A program made the position numbers and the translations under genes. From Gerris lacustris (lineage: Eukaryota > Arthropoda > Insecta > Hemiptera > Gerridae): a DNA stretch of 64,000 nucleotides. The DNA is taken from NCBI GenBank assembly GCA_951217055.1, contig OX578277.1, positions 64,698,388-64,762,387 on the forward strand, written 5' to 3'. The notes under the pieces were generated by a model, which was not told the origin of the DNA, ran no database searches, and worked only from the letters and a program-made list of their open reading frames with translations. Below, one piece after another: positions 45,709-57,707 of the stretch (position 1 is the first letter of the stretch; each line of letters opens with the position of its first letter).

Positions 45709-46251
45709 TGAAATCTGACCAAAAACCACTTGTGTGGTAAAAAAACACCCCGCCAAGTCTGTGGTCCAAAAAAGTTGTGAAATCAACTTTCTGTCCCGCC
45801 AAGTGATGTTGGCACTTTCTCCTGACCCAACACTGTCAACTTAGATATTTATCAGCTTCTTCTCCTTGGCGGTGTGAGGAAAGTCTTTTAACAGTGTTGT
45901 TGAAGGCTCTTCTCGATGCCACAATAATCATTGCTGTAAATCTTTCCCATTATCAAAAAGCAAATAAAATAGAAATAAGTAATATACAAATTAAGCTTTC
46001 AAGGAATGACCCCATGCAACTACTACTTTCTTTGCAGAGGATGCGTGGGGTACAACCAGTTAACTTTGGGAAGTACTGCAGGAACACCGCCAAGGAGAAG
46101 ACGCTGATAAATATCTAAGTTGACAGTGTTGGGTCAGGAGAAAGTGCCAACATCACTTGGCGGGACAGAAAGTTGATTTCACAACTTTTTTGGACCACAG
46201 ACTTGGCGGGGTGTTTTTTTTACCACACAAGTGGTTTTTGGTCAGATTACA
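45709..46251 (+). repeat. Putative 5' LTR with 165-bp inverted arms
   Basis: It starts TGAAATCTGACC and ends GGTCAGATTACA directly before TTTTGGCGACGAGG, a primer-binding-site position. Arms 45712-45875 and 46084-46248 are almost perfectly reverse complementary, including GTGATGTTGGCACTTTCTCC / GGAGAAAGTGCCAACATCAC. A 208-base spacer (45876-46083) lies between. LTRs normally have inverted ends of only a few bases. Alternatives: a fold-back element inserted at the LTR edge, or two LTR ends joined head-to-head. No 3' LTR survives for comparison. Confidence 0.5.
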
Positions 46252-46331
46252 TTTTGGCGACGAGGATGGGATGCTTATATATTATTTGAAATACTGGAAC
46301 ATACATTATAATATAAATTGTAAAGGCCAGG

Positions 46332-47063
46332 ATGTCAAGGAGAAACAGACAAAACTTCCAAGATCAAGATGAAAATAATCTACAAAATCATCAAGTAAAT
46401 GATGACTCAAGAAGATCTCTTAGATCTTTTAAATTCGATCCATTCGACAACGAAACTGAAATTTGGAGGTATTATATTCAACGATTTGAAAACGAATTAA
46501 AATTGTACAATATTAACGACGATGACAGTAAACGAACTTTACTACTCGCTAAAGTGGGACCACAACATTTCAAAATTTTAATTGATCATTTCTTTCCGGA
46601 GGAAATTGCAGTCATCCCATATAATAGAATTAAAGAGACTTTAAGCACGTATTATAACAGAAAAACCTGCATTTTAGCAGAAAGGGTTATGTTTTTAAGG
46701 AGAACTAGAAAAGAAGGAGTAATTGAAAAACTAGATCCCTCTAAGACACCTATTGAATGGTCTTCTCCGATTGTAGTGGCAATGAAACCAACTGGGAAAG
46801 TTAGAATCTGCGCTGATTTCAAAGTGTCCATCAACAAGTATATCACGACCGACAGACACCCACTGCCACGTTTTGAAGAAATCATGACCAAACTTAGTGG
46901 AGGTAAACAGTTCACAACCATCGATCTTAAAGATGCTTACTTACAAGTTGTTGTAAGAGAAGACTGTAAAAAGTATTTTGTTATTTCTACACACAAGGGT
47001 TTCTTCGTCTATAACAAGCTCCCTTTTGGGGTTTCTTCAGCCCAGCTTTATTTCAGCGTATAA
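46332..47063 (+). pseudogene. Gag N-terminus fused in frame to reverse transcriptase
   Basis: 243-codon frame. Residues 1 to about 118 are gag-like (FKFDPFDNETEIWRYYIQRF, LAKVGPQHFKILIDHF, AERVMFLRR). The frame then passes directly to the RT start (EKLDPSKTPIEWSSPIVVAM, GKVRICADFKVSINKYI, FTTIDLKDAYLQV, FFVYNKLPFGVSSA) with the first catalytic Asp. The zinc knuckle, protease and RT N-terminus expected between them are missing, so an in-frame internal deletion has occurred at about 46690-46720. The frame is lost after 47040 by a one-base deletion. Confidence 0.85.
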
Positions 47064-47521
47064 TGGACCATATTCTTGGAGATATAGATATGGTAGCTTG
47101 TTATTTAGATGATATAATCATAACAGGGAAAAATAAACAGGAACACATGACTAACATTGAGGAAGTACTATCAAGGTTACAAGAAGTGGGCTTTAAGGTA
47201 CACGAGAACAAATGAAAATGGATGGAAGACACAGTTACATATCTCGGACACAAAGTAGATAAAAATGGCATATACCCAACAGATGATAAGTTACATGCAA
47301 TACAGAATATGCCAACACCAAAGAATATAAGTGAATTACGAGCTTTTCTGGGATCTATAAATTACTACAGCAGATTTATTAAACACTTACAATCTCAATG
47401 TGCTAGTCTACATCGACTTATCAAGAAAGGGGCAAAATGGGATTGGAATGAGGCGGACGATGCAACAATAGAAGATATAAAAAAAAACATTAAGTTCAAA
47501 CACGGCATTAATACATTTTAA
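47064..47521 (+). pseudogene. Gypsy RT C-terminal half and connection domain
   Basis: Continues the RT in a shifted frame: IMDHILGDIDMVACYLDDII carries the YLDD catalytic box (about 47094-47120). An in-frame TGA sits near 47214. TVTYLGHKVDKNGIYPTDDK and LRAFLGSINYYSRFIKHL follow, then KKGAKWDWNEADD. A frameshift near 47495-47535 ends it. Confidence 0.85.
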
Positions 47522-47993
47522 TCAAGATCTACCTATAGTGGTCACAGCAGATGTCAGTAATGTGGGGTTGGGGGCAGTACTATTCCACGAATTCCCAGAC
47601 AAGACCTTACGCCCTATAGCGTATGCTTCAAGGTCACTCAAAAACTCGGAAAATAAATATTCAACCATTGACAAAGAAGCACTGGCAATCATCTTTGCTA
47701 CAAATAAATTTCATCAATACATTTTTGGAAGACACTTTACCTTGAAAACAGACCACAAGCCACTAGAGCGGATAATGGGAGAAAATTGCGAGTTACCTAG
47801 GATGGCAGCAAATAGGTTAAGCCGTTGGGCAATACATCTCACAAATTATGATTACACACTTAGGTACCAACCAGGAACGAACAATGCTCCCGCTGATGCA
47901 TTGTCTAGATTACCAGTTTCAACGAATTTCGGCGAAGAAGTTGAAGAGTTAGGTTCGATAAATCAATGCCAGTTACAACACTTACGGTTATGA
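47522..47993 (+). pseudogene. Gypsy RNase H domain
   Basis: VVTADVSNVGLGAVLFHEF supplies the first Asp. Then come YASRSLKNSENKYSTIDKEA with the catalytic Glu, FTLKTDHKPLERIM, RLSRWAIHLTNYDYTLRYQP and PADALSRLP with the closing Asp. The domain appears complete. It ends at a TGA (47991) before the integrase. Confidence 0.88.
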
Positions 47994-48039
47994 GAGATAA
48001 ACGTTTCACGAAGGGAGTTAAAACAGGCCACTTTAGGGG

Positions 48040-48760
48040 ATAAAATATTAAATAAAGTTGTTTCTTTTATTGAACAGGGCTGGCCCGATAAAGGTAGTTT
48101 GGAAAATGAATTAAGAGGGTATCACGATATACGAGAAGAAATATCTTTTGAGGGAGGCATCGTAATGTGGCATGGAAGGTTAGTGATCCCACAAAAGCTA
48201 AGGAAAAACATTATGGATATACTCCATGAAGGTCACCCAGGTATTACGGGAATGAAGTCGCAGGCCAGAATTTTAGTTTGGTGGCCAGGAATAGATTCAA
48301 GCCTGGAAGAGTATGGGAAACGGTGTGAGGCCTGTCAGAGCAATAGAGGAAAAACACCTGAAGCTCCGTTATTTTCTTGGACACCACCCTTGGAACCGTG
48401 GACACGCATTCATATAGATTTTGCGGGTCCATTTCAAAAACAATACTGGCTGGTTGTAGTAGACGCATTTTCAAAGTGGACTGAGATTCTGCCAACATCA
48501 ACACTATCAGCAAACCAGACAGTAAGACTATTAAGGAAAATATTTTCAAGGTTTGGGATCCCAAGGGCAATAGTCAGTGACAATGGCCCGACATTCACGT
48601 CTGAAACGTTTAAAAATGTTTGTAACAACAATAATATCAAACATATGAAGACTACACCATACCATCCAAGATCTAATGGGTCAGCTGAAAGGATGGTACA
48701 GACATTCAAACGTAGGATGAATTCCGGGAAGGTTGAGGAAAACGATGGAGAGAAGAGGTT
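48040..48760 (+). pseudogene. Gypsy integrase, truncated at its C-terminus
   Basis: The HHCC zinc-binding segment (LHEGHPGITGMK ... RCEACQSN) is followed by the DDE core: IHIDFAGPF (first Asp), IVSDNGPTFTSETF (second Asp) and YHPRSNGSAERMVQTFKRRM (Glu). About ten codons later the sequence changes to non-integrase text and then RTE endonuclease. The frame is otherwise open for 230 codons, so the domain decayed little before truncation. Confidence 0.88.
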
Positions 48761-48784
48761 ACATTTATTTATAGTGTTACAGGG

Positions 48785-50515
48785 TGCCTAAAATTTATTC
48801 AAGTTTATGCTCCAACATCAGAAGCAGATGATGAAGATATGGAAAATTTCTATTACTCCTTACAACTTGCTCTAGAGGAAGACCAATGTAAGTATGCTAT
48901 AGTGATGGGAGACATGAATTCTAAAGTTGGTAAAAACAATGGCTCAGAAGCAATGGGCAGGTATGGATTTGGAGAAAGGAACGAGCGAGGGAAGAGAATG
49001 CTTGAACTTGCTAAAAATAACGAACTCTTTATAATGAACACCTTCTACCAAAAGTCAGATACAAAAAAGTAGACTTGGGTAAGCCCAGATGGATTATCAA
49101 CTAATGAAATTGACTTCTTCCGTTCTAACAAAATAAGCCTATTTAATGATGTTAAAACTGATAGCAAGATAGATATTGGAAGCGATCACAAACCATTGAA
49201 GGGGATAATATCACTTAAAGAAAATATAAAAAAGTACCGAAAAAGAAAAACATTAAAGAAAATATAAAAAAGTACAGAAAAAGAAAAACATTAAAGAAAA
49301 TCAATCTAAATACCCTTTTATTACATAAGTTTGAAGAAATACTTAAAACACAATTAAACCTCTCAAATAAAGAAATGACCTTTAATGAATATGAAAATAA
49401 TCTAGTAAGAAATATAAATGTCACAACAGGTATCATTGTAGAGAATATTAAACAGGACAATAAATATAAAAATAAAATACCCAATTAAATTCGAAGACTG
49501 AAGGAAAGAAGATAAAGGTTGAAGAGAAATGGTAACGATAAAATTTAATATACTGCGACATCAAAACTGATAAGAAGAAAACTTAAAGACTGGAGTGCCA
49601 AGAAGAGAACAGAAGAATTGAGAGATACTTTAAAAAAAGGAGAAAGCATAAAGAAATTCTAGAGGTCTCAGAGTAGGGAAGAATAAAATTTTGCAATGAC
49701 TGGGGATGATGACAAAAATCAGATAAAAGAGCGATGTTAACAATCATAAGTGATTATTACCGTAAACTATACCACATTGAATTAAAACATACAGAATAAG
49801 TGAAACTGAAGACAATAATGTTGAACTAAAGAAAGCCCCAAACATTGGTAGATCTGAAATTGAATGGGTGATCAAGAAAGAAAAAATGGGAAAGCAAGTG
49901 GAAAGGATGAAATGATATATGAACAGCTTAAAGCAGGAGGAGAAACCATGATTGATGCTTTAACCGTTGATTAGAAGAGAGAAAAGTACCAGAATCATGG
50001 CTATCAGCACAACTTATGCTTCTATTAAAAAAGGGAGACAAATTAAAAATAGAAAACTAAAGACCTATCAGCTTGCTATCTGTTATTTACAAAACTCTGG
50101 CTACCATTATTACTGCAAGAATTGCTAAAAATCTACAAGAGGAACTGACTATATCTCAAACAGGTTTTCGGAAAAACTTCTCTACACTAGATAACAGCCA
50201 TGTCATAAAAGAAATTATCAGATGAATATAACTTTCCCTTGGTGCTAATATTTGTTGATTTTAAAAAGGCATTTGATTCTATACATACCACGGAGATATT
50301 TAAAATGCTATATGCGACAACTATAGACATAAATTACATTAAAATAATAGCATATATCTATAATGGAGTGAAACTTTAAATTAACCTTGAGCAAGAAAAG
50401 AAAGAAATAGCAATTAGGCGAGGGACTCCTCAAGGTGAGAATCTTTGTTGCAGTCCTAGAAAGAATTTTAAAAACAATAAATTGGGTATGGTATTAAAGT
50501 GGAAGGGCAGTGTAA
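48785..50515 (+). pseudogene. RTE LINE relic, endonuclease plus RT, heavily mutated
   Basis: It starts inside the endonuclease (IQVYAPTSEADDEDMENFYY, CKYAIVMGDMNSKVGK, LFIMNTFYQK, then stop; EIDFF and GSDHKPLKG with the conserved SDH-type motif near 49185). Further on come MGKASGKDEMIYEQLKAGGE (about 49887-49940), FVDFKKAFDSIHTTEIFKML (about 50255) and RRGTPQGE (about 50418). Many stops and shifts, and both ends are truncated. Its junction with the gypsy integrase is direct, with no gap. Confidence 0.85.
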
Positions 50516-50520
50516 ATACG

Positions 50521-51587
50521 ATTTATTATTAATTAATTATAATTATTTATTTAATTCATTTCTAATTTATTTAATTCACCCTGATACGACCAAACCAAAA
50601 ATTAAGTTAATTATTTGCGTTTTTGTATATCTAACAACAATATCCTGTCTGAATGTTAATAAAATTTAAGTTTTTATTAATAGTTAAAAGTATTACAATT
50701 GTTATTTAAGAATATTATTACTTCCTATATTTATTTAAACTTTGTTTATAATACATAAAAATATAACTTTAAATTAAGTTAATGTACCTACGTATACGTA
50801 TGTGAAAAGTTTGTATGTTTAAGTGTAATTGTATGTATTAAAACTGTTACTTATACTTTCAATTATCACTACAATATATTATTTTTTCATATTATTATTT
50901 TATGGTTGCTAAAATTATTGAAAATTAACTTTTATTTGTTGTTCAGTATTTACTTAAACCACAGTCAATTTCAATTTAAGCCACAGTCAATTTCAATTTA
51001 AACTACTTGGTTTGTAAAATAATTACGAAAATAGCATTTATGCTAGAATGTAGTCCTTATGAAAAAAAATAAAAAAAATGATATTAAAAAAAAGTAATAC
51101 TAATAATAACTAGGGGGCTCTGCCCCCTACTCGCTTCTCTCGTCGAAAAGCTGCCACTGCCTTGAAGCCGCTGCCTTGAACCTTCACACAATTTAACAAT
51201 TTTAAATTTCACAATTTGACACATTTATTTGCTTACAAAGCTTATTTAATAATATAGATAGATAATAATAATGCTAATGAAAATAAAATAAAATACTACT
51301 GATACTAGTATATAAAATACTAGTAGTATAAATATTTCCCAGAAAATGCTGATTTGGTTTAACATTTCTAGATAAAACTTTAATTACTCGTAACTCTGTC
51401 AAATATCATTGTATAAACCAATAAAGGCATTCATCCATAATACTATTAAAAAATATTGTAGGGGATAAAGAGAATATATTAACTGCTACTGCTAACATTA
51501 TTACAGTAAAAATTTATTTTACTGCTAATGTGGTAAAATGTTTCTGTTTTTTCTGTCTAGGCAGTAAAATTTCATTTTCCTACTAGC
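50521..51587. other. AT-rich noncoding with one GC hairpin
   Basis: No gene. AGGGGGC-TCT-GCCCCCT (51112-51128) is a perfect 7-bp hairpin followed by ACTCGCT, then GCCACTGCCTTGAAGCCGCT. Such GC hairpins in AT-rich DNA often mark transposon ends, but no partner was found. Confidence 0.5.
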
Positions 51588-52156
51588 GGCAGCAAAATCA
51601 TGCATTAGTGAACTATTTAGCTACAAATAAATAAACAAACAACCTTTTGTTTTATATAATCTTTAACATAAATTATTTGAAAAATTTACCTTAATAATAT
51701 TACGAATTTATAAAAAAGGTTTATAAATACTTATAATAGATTACATTTATAAAATACAATGGAGTAAAAAGATAAAAAGAGAAATAAAAATATTACTGAA
51801 AATAGTAGGTCTTAAAATAATCATAAATAAATTAAATTTGTGGAAACACTACAGCTCGTATATATCATCATTTTGTTTTGTTTTTACTGTAATTCTGCCA
51901 ATTCATTTTTATAATTATAAGATTTGATATTGTTGCTTGTTTTTAAATTTAAATAGTTCAATAATAGTATTTGATATGTAAGTAAGTATTATGAAATAAA
52001 TATTATGTATAGGAAACATTTTTCTGCCGCTAGTAGGAAAAATATTGTATGCAACAAGGCAGCAAAGGAAACATTTCTGCGTCATTAATATATTGCCTGC
52101 CGAGGCGAAGCCGAGGCTAACTTAATCATTCGGCAGAAAAATTCCATTTTGCTGCC
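51588..52156 (+). mobile_element. GGCAGCAAAA-ended element, copy 2
   Basis: Left GGCAGCAAAATCATGCATTA, right CCATTTTGCTGCCTAG. Just outside the left end, TTTTCCTACTAGCGGCAGC is mirrored internally at 52021-52040 (CTGCCGCTAGTAGGAAAA). The right part has GCCGAGGCGAAGCCGAGGC (52098-52116), similar to GC motifs in copy 1 (16860-16950) and at 57708-57850. No coding remains. Confidence 0.45.
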
Positions 52157-52362
52157 TAGTTACATAAATAACTATTGCCTGTCCAAAATCAGTTTAATAA
52201 TGCCTCATTTTGTTGTCGCAATAAAAATATTTATGTGTGAGTGAGAGTACTTAGAAGGTGCTTCTTCTGCATCAGTAAAGTGTTCCCCTGTGGCCGTGAA
52301 ATTTTCCATTGTGCACAATATCTGAGTTTGAGACACTGATGTAAAAGTAGGTTCGTCGACTA

Positions 52363-52396
<34 letters not shown>

Positions 52397-53424
52397 CTAA
52401 GGGTCCCTTAGAAGTGGAGTAATAATGAGTAAATAAATCCTAAACGATGATTCCTGTAATAAATAAAGTACAAGAATAAATATAAAACGCACATTCATTT
52501 ATCTTATTAACAATGCTATAATTTCACAGGGCACTTTCCTTAATGTTTTGTTCATTTTAATTAAAAACTGTAGAGGGGGTGGAAATTAAATGAAAGAATA
52601 ATAAAAAAAATCAGGCCTTAATGTAGAATGAATTAAGGGCAAGAGAGATGGAGGAGGGCGTCAGGAAATAGGGATTTTTTTTATAAAAAAAGGTTTCCTT
52701 GTTAAAACTGGGCCCTACTTTACCTCTCCCCGTGGCAGGCTAGGGAGAGGGCCTTGAGCCAACTCCTTATTAAACTGGAAGAAACCAATCAATCATTCTC
52801 TACTACAAACTTTATCAAAAACTCCCTCACTTTCTTTCCCCTCTTATTATATTGAGGCTTCAGTCTAAGGCGGTAAAAAAAGTCCTCCCAGGATCCTATT
52901 CTTTCTAAGAGGATTCTACCCGAGAAAAAGAAGACATTTTTCTCATTAAAAGTAAATCAATTATAGAGTTTTAGAGGGAGCCCAACCAGAGACAGGTCCT
53001 CCCTTAACAATAGTACTTGGTTTCTAAAGATGAACATCGTAAAATTGTGCCCAGAGCCTTCCTCTATTGTCCCTGAGTAATCCTTAAATTTACCATCAAT
53101 AGATCTGCGATGGCAGGCCTATTTTCACTATTTTTAATAATTTATTAATTATATCAAATTATTATACTGATAAATATGAAGAAGAGTGATATGTTGCCTA
53201 AAGCAACACATAGATTTTAAATGGGTTTATTATGTTATTAAGTTAAAATAATTTGTTGTCTTAATCATAGCTTGTATCTTTCTTTCAAAATGACAAATAA
53301 TTTATTTAAGTATCTAAAAATCGGTTAAATTAAAATATCTTTATTTGATGGATTTATCTAAAATTCTGACTACAAAGTGGGTTACGTTGGAGTGATAATT
53401 TTGACCTACTTACTATTTCCAAGG
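52157..53424. other. Noncoding, nothing recognised
   Basis: TA/T tract at 52362-52396. 52660-53070 is less AT-rich (CCCCGTGGCAGGCTAGGGAG) but has no open frame or partner repeat in the window. Confidence 0.5.
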
Positions 53425-54508
53425 GCGTGCGTTAGGGTGGGTCGAAAAATTTTTTTTTGTTGGAAATCTAAAAACATGTAGTGATAAAAATTGTTACTAT
53501 GCTAGAAACGAAAGATCCCAAAATTTGGGCTCATTTGAACAAGTGCTAGGGCGCGCCCCGTCGCTTTGAAGTTTGATGTATTTGAAGTTCTTATAAAATA
53601 GCGATGTTGTGGTGTGTCGTATTATTTTTTTGTGTTAAAATATATTCCGAGTGTAGTTTACTGTTAAATATATTTTATAAACATTTTGTGCTTGTGGTAA
53701 CTACATAGTTTAAATAATTAAGTTGTTTAGTTTAGCCAGTAAGCGATGACATATATAATTTTTTCTAATAAATTAGAAAAAAATAAATTCCGTAGAAGTT
53801 AAATTCCAAGTTTAGGTAAAAGAAACTTAATATTTTCTCCATATTTAGTTTATTTCGTAATCGGCATAAGTATAGCTTATAAATAAATTGAAAGATTTAG
53901 TTAGACCCTTATATTTTCCTGCGTGTGTCTGTCCGTCCGTCCTCTCGCGTGCTCTCACGGCTCCACCTTTCGTCCGATCACTTTGAAATTTGGCATGTAT
54001 GTGTCTTGTACCTGCCCACATATTTTATTTTTCAAAAAAATTAGGGTAAAAAAACTTAAGGGTTAAATTTTTTTAATTTTTTTTTCGACACCGTGAGGGG
54101 TATCATATGAAAGGGTACGTCGAGTTGATTACAAAAATATATAATTCTTTGGTTATAACTTTGATAGGGCGAGCGTAGGCGAGTTTGAAACGTGCCCCCC
54201 CCCCCTCTCTCGCTTATGTGAAGTGCAAAAAATCTGAAAAAATTCCTGAACATTCTTCGACTAAAAGTAAAGATACCACTTTTTGGAAATTTAAAAAAAA
54301 ATATTATTTTATTTTTTATTGACAAAATAGTTTTTTTTATAATTATGGTCTTTTCGATGTATTTATATGGTTGTACTCCGGTTCAGTGGCAAAAAAATAC
54401 TTTATCGGAGTGTGTTTTGAGAATATCAGATCCTTAGAATGGTTCAAAGTAAGCTTTTTAGCATTTTAAAAAAACACTGTTTATACACTTTACAGTTAAA
54501 CACTACAT

Positions 54509-54932
54509 ACCATGGCTTCTTATCCCTATTCTGTACCTATTCTTTAAATTTAATTACTCACATTTATATGGAAATCCTTTAGATTTACTACTCTAGTTCT
54601 AAACGTATATTATACCATGACTTTTTATCCCTATTCTGTACCTATATTATTTAAATTTAATTACTCACATTTATATGGAAATCCTTTTCATTTACTACTC
54701 TAGTTCTAAACGTATATTATACCATGACTTTTTATTTCTATTCTGTACGTATATTATTTAAATTTAATTACTCACATTTATATGGAAATCCTTTAGATTT
54801 ACTTCTCTAGTTCTAAACGTATATTATACCATGATTTTATCCATTATCTGTACCTATTATTTAAATTTAATTACTCACATTTATATGGAAATCCTTTAGA
54901 TTTACTACTCTAGTTCTAAACGTATATTATAC
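54509..54932 (+). repeat. Tandem array, 105-107 bp period, four units
   Basis: Units start ACCATG at 54509, 54614, 54721 and 54828. Each has TTTTATCCCTATTCTGTACC, TTTAAATTTAATTACTCACA, TTTATATGGAAATCCTTT and CTCTAGTTCTAAACGTATAT. Very similar to one another. Confidence 0.9.
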
Positions 54933-55200
54933 ATATATAGTGTGGCCTATGGACCCTCGCTGTGTGCTGACTAGCACACACTTGACCTGTTTATTTATGA
55001 AATTACATACATAGTCATTAAGTGGAAGAAAGCAGTACGTAATAGACTGCCTTAATGCTATACCACTACCAGTTTCCTTATTATTTTTATTTTATAGAAA
55101 AACTAGTAAAAGGTTTTCACTAATAATTTTAAAGAGTGTATTTTATACCCCTCCCATCACCCTTAACGAAAAAGGGGGGGGGGGGGTGGGAGGGGGTAGG

Positions 55201-56492
55201 AGCCATACTCAGTAAGGTGCCCAAATCTGATCTTGGGTAATTTTTTGTGAAGAAGTTAAAAACAGCAAAACCTTTTCTATATTATTTCGCGTACCTCTGC
55301 ATAATATTTTATGTGAAATATTATGTGCTGGTAAAAAGAAAAACCGCATTAATGAGTACTGCTAATGAATTGCCAAACTAAATTATGGTACCTTGAACCA
55401 TACTATTGTCCCTTGCGCCCTGTCTACTATCTTATCCTTTAGCCATATGCTCACTTAGTATCAACAATATGTTGTTTGTGTTAACTTCTATAATTCATTT
55501 TCGTTTTGTGACCTTTCTTGTTAAGAAATATACTTTTACTAAGTTAAATCCATAGCTTTTTAATGGGAAGTGTTGTAAGTTGAGAAAGAAAGATGCTTCT
55601 AAATACTAGAGCATCGGCTTAATGTCCTCATTCTATGTATTTATTGAGTTAAATATTAACCTTTAGTGATGAAATTAAATACTATAATTTGTTAAGGGAC
55701 CAATGAAGAATAGAAAATAATGGCGTTGAGTGTAGATTTAATTCGGCGGAATTAAAATTCCTTCGAAGCCACATGCCAAGTTTAGGTAAAAGCAACATAA
55801 TATTTCCCCTATTTTTAGTATATTTCGTAATCGCAATATGTATTATGCTTATAAATAATTCAAAAAATTTAATTGAAATTGTGATATAAGTATATTTATG
55901 AAATTACATATGTTGTCACTAAGTGGAAGCCAGCAGTACGTAATAGAATGCCTCAATGCTAAACCAATACCATTTTACTTATTATTTTGATTTTATAGAA
56001 AAACTAATAACATGTTTTCAACTAATAATTTAAAAGAGTGTATTTATACCCCTACCCCCTTATTGAGAATAAGGGGGGAGCATATTCACTAAGGCGTCCA
56101 AATTATCTTTTTTTATTAGAAATAACAATATAATAAGCGATTGAGCTGCAAGTTATGGCAGCTCTTATCTAACATTAATATTTTTTTTATCAATTCTGAA
56201 TATACATAGTTACATAAACATGGAGCTCACTACTTTAGAATTCCTAAAGGCTAAAGGCGGTATGATAGTAGACAGGGCAAGGGACAATAGTATGGTTCAA
56301 GGTACCATAATTTAGTTTGGGAATTCATTAGCAGTTCTCATTTAAGCGGTTTTTCTTTCTACCTGCACATAATATTTCACATAAAATATTACGCAGAGGT
56401 AAGCGAAATAATATAGAAACGGTTTTGCTGTTTTTAACTTCTTCACAAAAAATTACCCAAGATCAGATTTGGGCACCTTACTGAGTATGGCT
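55201..56492. repeat. 230-bp inverted repeat inside the 3.1-kb transposon
   Basis: 55201-55431 and 56264-56492 are reverse complements with few mismatches: AGCCATACTCAGTAAGG pairs with CCTTACTGAGTATGGCT, and GGTACCTTGAACCATACTAT pairs with ATAGTATGGTTCAAGGTACC. The 830-base loop holds a second copy of the direct repeat. Confidence 0.88.
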
Positions 56493-56787
56493 CCATACTC
56501 TTTTTTTTCTACCATATTTCTTTTAAAGTTTATTTCGACCCACCCTAGCGTGCGTATGATTTGGTTCGAAACAGTAGTGTAGATCGAGTAGAGAAGTCCT
56601 TACTCCTACTAGAATGTCAAAGCAAATAGAATGTCATTAGTAGATTATGGAACTGCGATATAATTATTTAGTTGTTTGATAAGGATAGTACGTTGTTGAA
56701 TATAATTACAAATCTCCAATATATTAATAAATTTAATTATGTTTCAGCATTGAATAAAAATAATCTCAACGCAAACACCTAAAAATA

Positions 56788-57465
56788 CATTGCCAATTAG
56801 AGTGGCACATAGCCGTCCTATCGCGTATACTTTAATGATTTTAGGCTTTTAAAATTCATTATTGTGTTATTTATTTAATTTTCCCCCAAATAAAGCTGGG
56901 TCACCTGGTCTCGAGGTCCATAGGCTCGCTGTGCTAGAGGTAGGTCAAATAGAGAGGTGGGGGAACCAAGCCACCTCCTATTTCCCTCGTCTATCTCCTT
57001 CCCCGCGTTCTCTCCATAAAAAAACTATGAATAGTTTTAGCGATCTTTTACACTTCATAGCGGTGTCGCTGTTAGTTTTATTAAAAAACTTAAGTTGAAA
57101 AAATGTTTGTCTCATTGAATAGATGAAGTTAGTTTTTTTCCCGGCCGAATATTACAATTTTAAATTTGAAGTTCACGTTTACGCAAGCGTTGCTCGCGAA
57201 CGCTGTCCAACGAACTCGTCCAGGGCATTGGTAAAATGAACATGTCTACCAAATTTCATCAAAATCGGTCTACTTTTACTCAAGTTATCGTCACACGTTT
57301 CAGAGGACGCGGACACACAGCCCGACAGACAGACACGAGACCAAAAATGTTTCCTGATGTCTGAAATGGATATCTGTCTTGGAATTTTTAAAATCGGAGA
57401 CATAAAATTTTTTCGTCCTCAAAAGTGAACATAATGCTTCCGTTATCTTTGGTAAACTCGGAAGC
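56788..57465 (+). repeat. Repeat family F1, full copy with internal insert
   Basis: It begins TTGCCAATTAGAGTGGCACA as at 6101. After an extra ~140-base segment, it follows the same order as 6180-6650 (TAGTTTTAGCGATCTTTTAC, TTACGCAAGCGTTGCTCGCG, CAGACAGACACGAGACC, CTCGGAAGCAA). Confidence 0.7.
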
Positions 57466-57650
57466 AATATGCCAAGTCTCGCGTAAAAAGCTGTGAGGAC
57501 ATAAGTTTAGCCTCGTCTCCCCCTGTCTAAGTAAGTGTACTAGATATAATCAATCCAGTACAAGTAAATGATGTTATCTTTACCTCCCTCTCTCTGTCCC
57601 TCACAAACTCAAATATTTCCTTTCCTAAATCACTGCACGTTAAAATGTAA
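57466..57650 (+). repeat. Partial copy of the 24995 fold-back element arm
   Basis: GCCAAGTCTCGCGTAAAAAG, GTTTAGCCTCGTCTCCCCCT, CAGTACAAGTAAATGATGTT and CACAAACTCAAATATTTCCT match the left arm 25025-25190 in order. Confidence 0.65.
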
Positions 57651-57707
57651 TAGTTATTTACGCACCAAGGGAGGAAACAAAGTCATTACACCCTGAGCGT
57701 TTTGGTT

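Larger units (their letters stand above)
46252..48760 (+). mobile_element. Ty3/gypsy retrotransposon, 3'-truncated
   Basis: It begins with a primer-binding-site-like TGGCGACGAGGATGGGATGC (46255-46274) and runs through gag start, RT, RNase H and integrase in the Ty3/gypsy order. It then stops inside the integrase, where RTE LINE sequence begins (about 48720-48785). No env-like frame is seen. The coding parts are described separately. Confidence 0.85.
53433..56547. mobile_element. 3.1-kb unclassified DNA transposon with perfect 8-bp target duplication
   Basis: Inverted ends TAGGGTGGGTCGAAA (left) and TTTCGACCCACCCTA (right) are perfect for 15 bp. GCGTGCGT lies directly outside both (53425-53432 and 56548-56555). 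An 8-bp duplication fits hAT-like or related superfamilies; the terminus is not a standard hAT CAG end. The interior has a 105-bp tandem array, a direct repeat (55000-55160 with 55895-56055) and a 230-bp inverted repeat. No transposase frame is found, so it is nonautonomous. Confidence 0.85.
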
